Positions 11,275 through 22,868 of a DNA stretch of 64,000 nucleotides are shown piece by piece; positions within the stretch are counted from its first letter, which is position 1, and every line of letters begins with the position of its first letter. The position numbers were made by a program, and so were the translations under genes. Source of the DNA: Rosellinia necatrix (Eukaryota > Ascomycota > Sordariomycetes > Xylariales > Xylariaceae); contig JAGYVD010000005.1 of assembly GCA_021209875.1 (NCBI GenBank), positions 124,001 to 188,000 on the forward strand. The letters run 5' to 3'. Under the pieces are notes generated by a model, which worked only from the letters and a program-made list of their open reading frames with translations, was not told the origin of the DNA and ran no database searches.

Positions 11275-13135
11275 TTACGAGCTACGGCGCCCATATGGCT
11301 CAAACGGGAAGAAAAACGCAACGACCGCCATGGCAGCATAGAGGGCTGCCGTGATGTAGATCGGAACTGTAGTACGCGTGTCGGCAACCGTTGCAATGAC
11401 GGCAGATATTATGCCCATGATACGGTTGAAAGCAACGGATATGCCATTTCCAGTAGCGCGGTGAGCCGTAGGGAGGACCTCGGGGGTGTATGCGTACAGA
11501 CAGCCGTAATAGATATTAACACAGAAGGCAATGACGCAGCTGAAGGCCGTGTTCTCATCCGATGTGTGGACTGCCGTGTAACCGAAGAAGAATACCATGG
11601 TGACCAAGGCTCCAATGACCATGGTATATCTCCGGCCGAGCAATTTGATGTTGCAAAGAAAGCCAGCGAGGACAGGGCCGAAGATGCCGGAGATATTCGC
11701 GAGTGTGTAGTTACGCCAAACGAGGAAGGGGTCGGTTGGGCCAGATACGCCGCGGACTTTCAGGTACGTACTGCGCATAAGATGAGTGCTTAGCCATCAA
11801 ATAGGAGGGGGGCCAATTTACGTACGATAAAAAGACGTAAAATAGGGGGTACCTAGTAAATCGATGAGCTTTCTGGCCGATAAATAAGTCCGGCAGTACT
11901 CACGCAAGGCCAATTAACGACCAAGATAGCCAGATCAGAGTTGTGGACAACCCAATCGATCTGGTAGCGAAAAGTCCAGAAATGTGAATTTTAAACTCGG
12001 CCAAGGAAAACCGAGAGTCGCCGTGCGTTCCTTGTACTTCACCGCATGCCTCGAGCTGTTCAAGCGTAAGAGAACAGGGCCTATTATATTCTCTAGCCAG
12101 GCTTTGAAGATTCTTCACAAGGCCGACATCGTCGCCTCCTGTCAGCTGGTACTTTGGGGTTTCTTTCAAGCGAACAACGGTAACCCGCAACACAGACAAT
12201 ACGAGGACGAAGGCGCCCGAAGTAAAGTAGACGTATCTCCATCCCATGTTGGAAGACCTCGAGCAGTCATCCCCTTCCAGGTCGCAATTCCACTTCTTGG
12301 GAACTATCGAGTATTAGAATTCCGAGGTATTCAGATGAGATTTGGCAGCACTCACCTAGAAAGCCCCAGCAGATGAAGCCGGTAACTGCCTGGCCGAGAC
12401 CCCACCAGCACGCCATAAGTGTCAAAACCCATTGCTTATTACCCGGAAGGTACTCGAGGAAAACAGTGGTATCCAGAACCAAATTCCCACCGCCGCCAAA
12501 GCCAACCAAAGCCACAAAGAAACCGAGGGTGGGCCAACTCGGCGCCGCACCAGCGGCAATGGCGGCGGCGGAGCAAATAAATAAGGAGAGATTGAAGGCC
12601 CATCGCCGCCCAATGACGTCCGCACCGAGGCCCCAGAATATCGCGCCGACAAGGAGACCAGCGTACGAGGCGATGTTCTGGCCATTGGCGTACCCGACCG
12701 ACCCGAACTCTTTGAAAGCAGGGGCAGCAATGTTACTCTGTATCAAGGTGATCATAGAGTCGACAGCATACCTAATGAGTAGCAAAACAGCATTAACGCG
12801 TGGAAATCCCGGGCTGCCGTCGAATATAAATCTCACCCAAACCCGTTTAACATAAACAACTTCCAGTGGTAGTTTGTCCAACCGATTTCATCGATAGCCT
12901 AGACTCCGAGTTAGCCAGAGCGCACAGGGCCACGGGGTTGCGGCGGGGCCGGCTCGCTGTGGTTTACATTGTTAACGAGGTGCATTTTGGCGCTCAGTGC
13001 GGGATCCAAATCCTGCATCGCCAGGATATCCTCTCCCTTGCCGATAGAACTAACCCCATCGCTGGCGTCTACCTGGGCCTCCTTCGTGCCACTGTCTAGG
13101 CCTCGGTATTGGTCGTTTGCAGCCATCTTGAGCAC
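11275..13135 (-). CDS. MFS transporter, SV2/SVOP-like
   Basis: Plasma-membrane or organelle transporter of the major facilitator superfamily; the substrate cannot be read from sequence. Six exons give 522 aa: 13135-12968, 12898-12837, 12771-12356, 12303-11904, 11852-11826 and 11770-11275. The hydrophilic N-terminus is followed by about twelve membrane segments. Family marks are FGYAVDSMITLIQ in TM1, the loop 2-3 motif GADVIGRRW, and FLEYLPGNKQW...WWGLGQ. The 27-nt fifth exon encodes YPLFYVFLS and completes the conserved stretch GLAYPLF...TYLKVRG; without it, that region is missing. All introns are GT-AG. Closest guess is the SV2/SVOP-like branch of sugar-type MFS proteins, known from fungi as uncharacterised membrane transporters. 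Confidence 0.85.
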
Positions 13136-16100
13136 AGGCGGTCACCGGCTCTATATAAGGAGGCTGTAGTGATAGCAGTTCGGGCTGCTATCTGCGTTTG
13201 CAACCGGCTGGACTAGCTAGGTAGGTACTGACTAACACATCATTCTCGTCAGAATTCATAAGGGGCCGTAAGATAAGAAAGAACGAATGCTTTAACGTTT
13301 ACCAGGCCCGCAACGATGCAGGCATTGTGTCTTGCATCGTGTCTTGCATCGTGTGTTGGGTACATACGATATACACTACTTGGTACCTTGAAAATGTGCA
13401 GAGTACGCAAGCCCAACCAAGGCGGCGACGGAGGGGATGATAATGGGCAAATGGGAACGAGGACGAAGACTAGAGGAAGAACAAGAAGAGGAAGAAGAAG
13501 AAGAAGGAAAAGAAGAAGAATCATACGCCCGGATGTGAGACTGCATTTCGGCTACCGTCGCGGTGAGATGCGCTCACCCGTCTTGTCAAAGACGAACGAT
13601 GACCGCATAGTGCTATAGGTGCTTGGCAGCGAGACGAACAGACATCATCCGCGAGCTCTCATTCGTCAATTGAGTTCCGTCACCATAGATCTGCTACCTC
13701 TGCGAAGATGATTAGTATGAGATACTTTTCCAAGATAAGAAGGTAGGCTAGGATACTTAGATGCCACAGGGTCTTGGGGAAGTCGCTCGCCCGTACCATA
13801 GTACGGAGTGGAGCCCGAGTCGTTCATTCATAGGCCAGAAATACGTGGCTTCCCAGACCAACCTCTACGCTAACAGTACTATACTAGCCTCATCCAGCTT
13901 AGAATAAGAGAGCCCCCAAAGTCGCCCACTATTTATCTAAACGGCCGTTAGTTAATTCAGTGAAGTACCACGCCGTTGTTCCATGACGAAATACAGAAAT
14001 ACAGATAACGGACTAAATTCTGGTAACGTTGGATAGTGCTCCCAATATAAAACATGGGAATCTTGGTCTAAGAATGATTACGTTCGAATTTTTAACTTAG
14101 CTGATGCATCTCTGAAAAGACCATGGATCGAGGTAGATAGGTCATATAGTTAGTTATGCTTGTAGACACGAGGTCTGTTTCCAGTAATACTGCCACTGAA
14201 TCCACTTCATTCAAGAAAACAACCAATTAGCATCAAGCATATCGCCACGTTTAGACTGCCCCCCACTGTCAACAACCGTGGGCAGGCAATCACCAAGACA
14301 GTACCCCACCTTCCTGCGGTCGAAGTATCTATGTAAGTAGCCTTAAGGTCATTGTTGACTCTTCTATAGTTTACCAGCATATTCTACGATGGAGTCTACG
14401 AATACGATCATCTATGCAATCGCAATTTAGAACCCGAAAGGCTTGTGTACTTGCTGAGTACTGGCCAAAGTTTAAGTCCCTCTCGACAATCGCCGCCACG
14501 CATAAATCGATTCCAACTAGCTAAAAAAGGAAAACCAGTGCCACATGCTTGATACTTGTGATTCCAGGCAGGTATAACGTCACGAAAGGCTTGTTGTGCG
14601 GTCGTGTGGCCAAGGGGCCTCGTTATCTCAGCAAATACGGCAGCACTGCTCTAAGAGCTCCGGGATGAGTATGACTCCCTTGTAAATCCGAAGTTTAGAT
14701 GTTTCTTAAAATAAGGATGCTTAAACATGTTGCAATGGTTACTTTCAAGGCATACCCAACCTCCTCGTAAATAAAACCGAGCAATCACCTACAGGCAATT
14801 CATCACGGATCAACATGCCACCAATTATACACTACATCCGATGTATCCATAATTACCGCCAGCTGTATTCATGCGGCAAGATAAGACGTTTGGTTTTAGA
14901 ACAGCATTTTAAGCCATTTGCTGGTGCCAGTGCCGAACTACGAAAGCCATATATATCCCTATATCGGGGTGTTAATCCCGAGCTCTCGAAGATATTACTC
15001 TAGTTTTCCCAAAGCCACGGTCTGGAGTGGGGTGTGGGTGCCACGGCCGGAACTGGAAGGGCTATAGGGCTACTTCGGGGGAAAAAAATACCATGTGCGG
15101 CGCTGTAACGGAACTAAGCCCCGTGCCCCGGGCCTCCACCAAGCACGTGTGTCGTAGTACGACCATGACAAGATATAAGTGCTTGCAGACGGTCAGGTGT
15201 CCTACTTGCCAGTATTTTTTTTTTTCTATCGTAACAATAGTGTGGTTGTTAAGCACCACTTACCGTATTGCTGTTTCATCATAATATAGGCCATACCCCG
15301 ACACATATAAGACGAGGGGTACCTAGGTAGCCATCGCTCAAAAAAGGAGAACTTTTCTCTTTGCGCAATAACAAACGTCATTTCTAGGCTACTAATAGTT
15401 GGGACTATGACAGGGGCCGTCGAGAATAGATAAAGCGTTGACCTGAACAGCATGACCAGTACATTTGATGGCATTTCGAGTGATTCATCGACCTGTACAC
15501 TGAAACTGCTAGCTGAATCAGGTTGAGCATTCATGCAAGTCCACGAGAATGAATAACATCATCTAGACTCTAATAGGGAGACCATCGTAATCCTAACGGC
15601 GACAGCGTATAAGTAGTTGCAAATGATTAGGTACTCTGTATAGTAGCGTTCTACTTTTAGGGGCCCGTTAAGGGTGGTGTTTTGGTGTGGTTGTGCCTCA
15701 GCATCGCTAAAGCTATCACTTACAACTACGACGCCGCAAACATACCAACGCCGTGTAATGAGCGAGGGAGGGTGTGGGGAGGGTTAAATGTAGTTTTTTT
15801 TCCTTTGAAGGTAGACTTTCATATTTTTTACAGGACTTGTTTTGCTCTTAGACGATGGATTTCGATATGTTGTCTCTCTTAGACATCTATCCGGTGCGAT
15901 GCATGATACAAAAAGACCTTAGTTTTTAATTTTCTCATTCTCTGGGGGCCTGACTTAGACTAGAATGATGAGGGTGTGACGATGGTGACGATGATGACTA
16001 TCGGGATCGCGCTATCAAAACGAGGACCGAGCGAGGAGGCTGAGTTAGAACAGTCATTAGGCATGGGCCATTAGATCCGGGCAGTTACTATCTGTAATAA

Positions 16101-16897
16101 TAATTTGGATTCCTGCGTCGCCCCTGTAGTGATCCTTCATCTCATGTTATGTCATTATATGTAAGCTGATGTTGGTGGTGTGCAAGGGAAACCAGCGTTG
16201 ATGTGTTCGAGTCTGGAGTCTATCAATCTATCTCAACGGGTATGGGGCGTGTTTCCCTGAGTTAGCGCTTCGATGCCGTCATGTTCATTCATCTGGTGAT
16301 GTTAGGATCAATTCGTGTAATTAGCGACTGGGAAGGGGGCGCCTGCCTACGTATTATTATTTATAGAGAGATGAATTAATTTATTCAGCTCCAGCAGCAA
16401 TTGTCATAGCGAGGTGAAGGTTTGTCGTCGGCAAGATCCCGTTCTGGCAAGGCCGATATCACCGCTTCCATAATGAGACGGTAACAGCCCGCGCCTGTGG
16501 AATCTCCCTATGCACGGTGCCTAATCGAGCCTAGCGATGAATCAGGCTCCCTGATAGGGTAGACGTGAGACTAAAATTTCCCCTGACGGCGCTGGAGGAT
16601 CAAGCTGACCCCGCCATCGGGACCCCTCATCCCATCAAGCCCCTCCAAACGCTACTACAGTAGTTATATCAAATGCTGATTGCTGACTACAACTCCATCT
16701 AATAATAATACCAAAATCCGCCAATCTCCCCCGAGAAGAAGCTTCTCTCTCTTCTTCTTAATATAGTGGAGCGATTGCCGACTGGAGATTTTCGAGCATT
16801 ATTAAGTTTTCAAAAAGAAAGGAGAGTAGAGAAAATCAAAGAGTAAGAGCATTAGGGAAGCGTGAAAACCAAGGGTAAAAAAAAACACACATTTACC
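13136..16897. other. 3.8-kb intergenic region
   Basis: No supported gene. It contains a purine-rich (GAA)n tract near 13460-13525, a short CTTGCATCGTGT direct repeat near 13327-13352, the LTR-like remnant at 15272-15412 and a TACCTAGGTA palindrome at 15320-15329 inside that remnant. The 13316-13618 frame translates the purine tract and is not credible. Confidence 0.55.
15272..15412 (-). mobile_element. degenerate LTR-like element, copy D
   Basis: On the minus strand it begins TGTCATAG and carries AATGACGTTTGTTATTGCGCAA and CTTATATG at the spacing seen in copies B and C. The 3' end (near 15272) is decayed, and no target duplication is visible. It is shorter (about 141 bp) than the intact copies. 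Confidence 0.55.
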
Positions 16898-18043
16898 ATG
16901 GCCGAAATCTACCGAGCGAGCACGACGGCCCCCGTCAACATTGCCGTCGTCAAGTACTGGGGAAAGCGTGATGCGAAGCTGAACCTGCCCACCAACTCGT
17001 CCCTGTCCGTCACCCTGTCGCAGGCCGACCTGCGGACCCTGACGACCGCGACGTGCTCGGGCTCCTACACGGGCGAGGACACCCTGACGCTCAATGGCGC
17101 GCCCTCAGACATCTCGGGCGCCCGGACCCAGGCCTGCCTGCGCGAGCTGCGGGCGCTGCGGGCCGCGCTCGAGGCCAAGGACGCCTCGCTCCCGAAGCTC
17201 TCCGCCCTGCCCCTGCGGATCGTGTCCGAGAACAACTTCCCGACGGCCGCCGGCCTGGCGTCGTCCGCCGCCGGCTTCGCGGCCCTCGTCCGCGCCATCG
17301 CGGACCTCTACGAGCTGCCGAGCTCGCCCGCCGAGCTCTCCCTGATCGCGCGCCAGGGCAGCGGCTCCGCCTGCCGCAGCCTGTTCGGCGGGTACGTGGC
17401 GTGGCAGATGGGCTCGCGCGCCGACGGGCTCGACTCCATGGCGGTGCAGGTGGCGCCGGCGTCGCACTGGCCCGAGATGCGCGCGCTCGTGCTCGTCGCG
17501 TCGGCGGCCAAGAAGGGCGTCAGCTCGACGTCCGGCATGCAGCAGACGGTGGCGACGTCGGACCTGTTCCGCGAGCGCGTCGCGCGCGTCGTGCCCGCCC
17601 ACATGGCCCTCATGGAGCAGGCCGTCGCCGCCCGCGACTTCGCCCGCTTCGCGGAGGTCACCATGAAGGACTCTAACTCCTTCCACGCCACCTGCGCCGA
17701 CACCTACCCGCCCATCTACTACATGAACGACGTCTCCCGCGCCGCCGTCCGCGCCGTCGAGGCCATCAACGCCGCCGCCGGCCGCACCATCGCCGCCTAC
17801 ACCTTCGACGCCGGCCCCAATTGCGTCGTCTACTACCTCGAGCAGGACACCGCCGCCGTCGTCGGCACCTTCTACAACCTCCTCGCCGGCACCGACGGCT
17901 GGAAGGCCGAGGCCCAGTCCTATGCCTCCGCCGGCGTGCAGCTCGACGAGGCGGTGGCCAGTCTGGTCCAGGGTGGGGTCAGCAGGATCATACAGACGGG
18001 CGTCGGTGAGGGTCCCGTCAAGACGGATCAACACCTAGCATGA
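16898..18043 (+). CDS. MVD1: diphosphomevalonate decarboxylase
   Basis: Catalyses ATP-dependent decarboxylation of mevalonate diphosphate to isopentenyl diphosphate, the last step of the mevalonate pathway feeding ergosterol and other isoprenoids. The 381-aa protein is a GHMP-kinase-fold enzyme. It shows the N-terminal APVNIAVVKYWGKRD, then PTNSSLSVTLSQ, the ATP-binding FPTAAGLASSAAGFAAL, the segment GSGSACRSLFGGYV and late TFDAGPNC. The start is the ATG at 16898 in a good ACCATGG context; the open frame continues upstream without another ATG. It has no intron. Third codon positions are overwhelmingly G or C, which also keeps a long antisense frame open. Length agrees with the fungal family. 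Confidence 0.95.
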   Translation: MAEIYRASTTAPVNIAVVKYWGKRDAKLNLPTNSSLSVTLSQADLRTLTTATCSGSYTGEDTLTLNGAPSDISGARTQACLRELRALRAALEAKDASLPKLSALPLRIVSENNFPTAAGLASSAAGFAALVRAIADLYELPSSPAELSLIARQGSGSACRSLFGGYVAWQMGSRADGLDSMAVQVAPASHWPEMRALVLVASAAKKGVSSTSGMQQTVATSDLFRERVARVVPAHMALMEQAVAARDFARFAEVTMKDSNSFHATCADTYPPIYYMNDVSRAAVRAVEAINAAAGRTIAAYTFDAGPNCVVYYLEQDTAAVVGTFYNLLAGTDGWKAEAQSYASAGVQLDEAVASLVQGGVSRIIQTGVGEGPVKTDQHLA

Positions 18044-19788
18044 TTTTCTTCGACACGGGAATGAATTACATAAGCGGGCATATACAGATTTCGTAACTAT
18101 TTATACCTACTTTGAAAAGGAACACGTTCATCTTCACTCGTCCGTATCCGCTACGGCGCCGATACCTACAATGTCATGTTGACTTTCGAGCGCTCGCCCG
18201 ATCTGTGTGCTGTCTTTTGGGGTCGGACACGTTCCACACTAACCTCACGTGGCTAGAACAAGTGTCGAGTTATTGAAATCGTAGCCATAACGTGTTACTA
18301 CAGCGCAGAACACTGGGATGGAAACGTCCTGCTCGTGTGCGGATCGAGGCCTTTCCACAGGACTTCCGTAAGTATATATAACTTGAAGTCAATACCCATT
18401 TATATTCTGTGCTGGCGGTGCCATAATGGTGATGTCGATGGCGATGGTAATGTTGTGATTGTTGATTGTTCAGGTATCAAGGGATGTTGATATGCAGGCC
18501 ACTGTCTGCTTGTGCCAGTGCCAGCGAGTAGGTAGTGGGTAGTGCGCCAAGCAGCCAGTAGTGAATGAGCCGGGGAACTCCAATGTAACCTCTCCGAAAC
18601 GCCCCAAAAACCTACCTACCTATCTTTCAACATTCATTTTTCTTTTTGATCCGGCCGACTAGACCCCTCGGTTTTAATGGTCTTCTCCCTGCATGGCCCA
18701 CTCTACATTGACTGTTCGGTTCGCCTTTTTCGCCTCGGATCCGGGGATCTTACAGTATCTATTGCCAAATTCAGGGTCTGCTAATAGCAGCGCGCGTGTT
18801 AGCAATGGGGCAGTTGAGTGGCAGAAAGGGGCGCAGGGGTTCTGGATGGCCACGGAACCAAGCTCCTGGCCGGGACCATCGAAGCCAAGGCCTGACCCAT
18901 GCGCTAGCGATGCGGATCCCCTTGGGCATAGAAGTCAACCCCTCGTCCGAATTTATATTTACAAGTATGTATCAAAGTTAGCGATCAATTGAGACAAGCC
19001 TAGTAAGCTGTAGGTATCTTTCTTTCCCAGTGTTAGAGACGCCCGTTTGGCAGGGAGTTAGGTAGGTTGAAGGCCGCTATGACAGAAGTGCATGATACTA
19101 AATAAGTATCTACACTACTACTTAGGTATGTACTGGGTACTTACTTACCTACTTACTTGACTCGTGGCTTCCGCCCGTTATAGTCAAATTGCCCCTTCTG
19201 CATACCTCCTCGCCGCCCCGTTTACCTGCCTCGCAGAAAGGACCCTTGGTGGACAGTACAACCAGTGGACAGAATTCACCGCCTTCACATCCAATTCGAC
19301 ACTGACTTGTGAATCGCACAGTGGGGATTCTTTCGACAGGCGGTTTCTTGCCCCATCCTCGCGCCTTATCTCCATCAACCACCTAATAGTCTGGTGACAA
19401 GCAATCCGGGGTCCTCATCGGAGCCTAACGCGAGCCGTGTGTGTCGATACATACATACATACATACATACATACCATACTAACATGATCATACAACCCCT
19501 TAACCCAGCAGCTACCTACCATCTCCCAACGGAGCACGATCGAGCAGAAGGAGCGGTGTGCCGTGGAACCACTCAATAAACTCTCCCTTTTCTACCCGTC
19601 ACCAGAACCTTGATTCATAGGAATCGACGTGATCATGATCAAAGCTGCTCCGAAACAATAGACTGACTGTCTTCTAATCATCGCCCTCCACGCTCCAACG
19701 CCACATTCCGTGGCTCACAGTCAGCACCACTCTCGAGAGCCGTAAACGCGCCCACGTATAAAGCCTCTGGCGTGCATCATTGGCCTCT
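18044..19788. other. intergenic
   Basis: No gene seen. It carries several TAGGTAGG/CCTACCTA tracts (about 18525-18545, 18609-18625 and 19120-19160) and an (ATAC)n microsatellite at 19448-19474. Confidence 0.5.
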
Positions 19789-20113
19789 ATGTTGTCTCTG
19801 TTAGCACAGCTTACCAAAATGCATCTCTTCTGGGAAGCTTTCTCCAGCATCACACTGATCACCTTCACCTTCTATGCGTTCCTGAGGCGGTTCAACATCC
19901 GACCGCCGACCGATCCGGAGCTGCTCCAGCGATTCCAGCGGCTCCAGGATAGGGTGAACGCCGTCGAGCAGGCCATGGTGCAGGCCCGAAGGAGCGTCGC
20001 CGCACTGGCCGCAGACCGGCAAGTCACAATTTACATACATGTCGCAAATGCGAAGACGTAGCTGCTGACCGATTGCCTATAGTCCTGCGCGGTATCTTCG
20101 GGAAGCTGAGTGA
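19789..20113 (+). CDS. small single-pass membrane protein, GC-AG intron
   Basis: Two exons, 19789-20018 and 20083-20113, encode 86 aa. An N-terminal hydrophobic segment (FWEAFSSITLITFTFYAFL) precedes a basic RRFN and a predicted coiled-coil helix (LLQRFQRLQDRVNAVEQAM), ending ARYLREAE. The 64-nt intron has the donor CG|GCAAGT, a textbook GC-AG donor, and the acceptor CTATAG; the usual GT four bases later gives a less sensible tail. A second in-frame ATG at 19819 could be the true start. The family is not recognised. Its organisation (one membrane helix then a coiled coil) suggests a small organelle-membrane protein, but this is inference. Confidence 0.6.
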
Positions 20114-21347
20114 ACTTCCCGGCTCCCGTGCCAACCTGGGGGAGGAGAGGGGCGGCGATCGTATCCGATCTTTCTACGCCGCCACAACGCCCAATGAAGT
20201 CTCCCCAAGTCGAACTTCTACGAGCCCTCGTCTTTTGAAGCAGTTAGATACCCATTGCTATTATTCTCAAAGGTTAGTTTTAAATGCGAAAAAAATGTGT
20301 CACTTTCAATCATTACCTACTTTCACGACGACTAGCCGGATTCATTCATGATACATATTCTCGCCCCTCTCACTCCTATGCTCAACGATGGTCATTTGGC
20401 GTTATCCTATCATAGTACCTCGGCCAGATTACCTTGGATATGCCTCATCACACCATGAGACTGTCGCCCTACAGTGTCGTTATTGGTGTTTCCATTTGAT
20501 TTCGAGGCCACCAGCCCCTTCGAAGAAAGCCGCTCACTGACATTACCAATCTCTAGCATCACGTCGCTATTGCGCGCTCAGCTTGCCTCTCAATCTCTAC
20601 TTCCCAACATCACAGCGGCGGTGCAAAGATACAGAAATGGGCTACGTTATTACAGGCCTGACAACAAAATGACTAGCAATCTACCGAGCATGCATGCATA
20701 GGCGTTCAGCAACTTCATTCCCTAGTTTCTAAAGTATTTATTTCCTTGGGATTCGTTGTGTATTCGGATTAAATAGGCGTTACGGTTGAGATGTCAACAT
20801 AACGGCCAATAGCGGACGCAGGCTGGAGTCCCCAAACTTTAATACTACTCAAACTATGAAAGAACACCTCTTTTTGCGTCCTGTGACAATTGCTTTACTG
20901 TCAATAGATGATAGCGGGCTAATATTTAATCTCAAACCCGCAGAACAATACATGCCATATGCATACTACGTGGCGCAGTAACCCCGAAACCACCCCTAAT
21001 TTTAGCCACCCTACCCGGGAAGAACAACCCAACCTAACCCAAACCCCAATTGAGGCGCCGAAAAGGCAAAGCCCGTCCCACCACAAAGCTCGCGCCACGC
21101 GGACTCGCGATCCGGGATAAACGACCAACCGACCGACTGACGACCAAACGATACAGTGACGAATACAGTACGCCCACCACTCGAGCAAACACACTAGGCC
21201 TAATTGAAAAAAAAAAGAGGGAAGAGATAAGAGCCGATCCGTCAAGCTCTGCTGATCATGCCCGAAGACATCATCGACCAGATCTTCCTCAACCCGAACA
21301 GACACGACAGGCCCCCGACGACCACGGCCACGACCACGACGACCACC
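20114..21347. other. intergenic, promoter side of heme lyase gene
   Basis: No gene supported. The minus-strand frames covering 20919-21754 are antisense to repetitive ACG/GAC codons of the heme lyase gene and are not credible. Confidence 0.5.
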
Positions 21348-22516
21348 ATGTCCGTCGATGCGCAGCAGCAGCCGGCGATGACGACGATGACGACGACGCC
21401 GCCGACGACGACGACGACGACGACAACGACGTGCCCGGTAGACCATAAGAGCCGGGAGGCGTGGCTCGACAAGGCGAGGGTGGCAGCGGCAGCCTCCGAA
21501 TCCACACCCGACGCCCCGTCTCTCCCGCCCTCGCACCCGCCCATCACCACAGCAGGCGCGGGCGAGAGCGCCGAGGGCTGTCCAGTCGACCACGGCGCGC
21601 GCGAAGTCTGGATCCAACAGGCCCGCGCAGCCGCCGCCGCCTCCAGCACCAACCCGGCTTCCAAGCCCCCCCTCCTCATCCTGGAGTTCCTACCTCCCCC
21701 GAATCCCATTCCTCTCCTCCTCCACCCCATCCTCCCCCTCCGCCTCCACACCACCTAAGCCCTCGTCTCTCGGCGTAGACCGCGAGGTATCCACGATCCC
21801 GCGGACGGCGACATCCCTCGCCGCGGGCGACCACGCCGCCATCGCTGCCACAACCGCTACCGCTACCGCTACCGCTACCCGGCCCGCGAACGGCGAGCGC
21901 GAGACGGGGCGCCGACGGCGTCACGGGGAACTGGGTGTACCCGTCGGAGCGGATGTTCTTTGACGCGATGCGGCGCAAGGGCCACGACCCGCGGGCCGCC
22001 GACATGCGTGCCGTCGTGCCCATTCACAACGCCGTCAACGAGCGCGCCTGGGCCGAGATCAAGAGCTGGGAGGCGCCTTACGTCCAGGGCAGCAGGTAAA
22101 GTTCCTCCCCTATCCCATTCCCCCCCCCCCCACCTTTCCTTTTTATGCACATGTGCAAGGACATGTCAACAACACAATACTCCATTTCCCGTGAATCTAA
22201 CCCCTCGCTGACCCCTCGTTCAATAAATAGCTGCGACGGACCCCGACTCCATTCCTTCCTGGGCCTCAGCACGCACATGTCGCCCCGGGCGCGCTTCAAC
22301 ACCCTGCTCGGCTACCAGGCCCCCTTCGACCGGCACGACTGGGTTGTCGACCGCTGCGGCAAGGAGATCGAGTACGTCATCGACTTCTACGCCGGCCGGA
22401 GCGCCGGCGGCGCCGCCGCCGACGGGAAGCTCTCTTTCTACCTCGACGTCCGGCCCAAGCTGAACTCGTGGGAGGGTATCAAGATGCGGGCCCTCCGCGC
22501 CGCCGGGCTTGCGTAG
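21348..22516 (+). CDS. CYC3: holocytochrome c synthase (heme lyase), two apparent frameshifts
   Basis: Attaches heme covalently to apocytochrome c in the mitochondrial intermembrane space. Two heme-regulatory CPVDH motifs occur near the N-terminus ([15 protein letters not shown] and [15 protein letters not shown]). They are followed by [58 protein letters not shown] and, after a 135-nt intron (22096-22230), [18 protein letters not shown] and the tail [12 protein letters not shown]. These family blocks lie in three frames. The switches fall on C7 at 21666-21672 and G4 at 21906-21909; removing one base at each gives one 343-aa protein of normal order. I take the start at ATG 21348 (good Kozak context); an in-frame ATG at 21258 is possible. 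A Thr-rich tract of ACG/GAC repeats follows the start. Confidence 0.88.
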
Positions 22517-22868
22517 AGACGGGTCGACTCCCTCCCTCTCCCGCTCCCGCCTCGAATATAGATCCCCGACGTGGCGAAAGAGTGGGGGAAGATAAGGCAG
22601 TCTCATGGTTGGTAAGTTGAGCTGTATATATGCTGTACGAACTAATGTATCACATGATGGAGGGCATATCAAAAACTGGATATATATGCCATTATACAAG
22701 GGCTGGGAAAAGCAAGGCGGCGTTCAGGCATATCATAAAGGCATGACTCCTTCCCTGCATCTGCAGCATGGCATGCAGGCAGGCATCTCTACTATACATT
22801 TTACGTAGCATCATTTCGCAACGTTATGTTCTCTCCTTTCCATCGTACATAGCTCGCCCTTCCGTCTC

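Noticed and set aside
13316..13618. Arg/Lys-rich 100-codon ORF
   Set aside because: A translation of the GAA/AGG-rich tract with no conserved feature.
17105..18034. 309-codon antisense ORF opposite the mevalonate decarboxylase gene
   Set aside because: Low-complexity Gly/Ala/Arg/Val composition; it stays open because third positions of the sense gene are G or C.
11275..18043. MFS transporter, mevalonate decarboxylase and neighbours as a terpene biosynthetic cluster
   Set aside because: No terpene synthase, prenyltransferase, P450 or regulator is present; the decarboxylase is the single housekeeping type.
20919..21754. Minus-strand ORFs of 232 and 170 codons
   Set aside because: Runs of Arg and Val are antisense to ACG/GAC repeats of the heme lyase gene.
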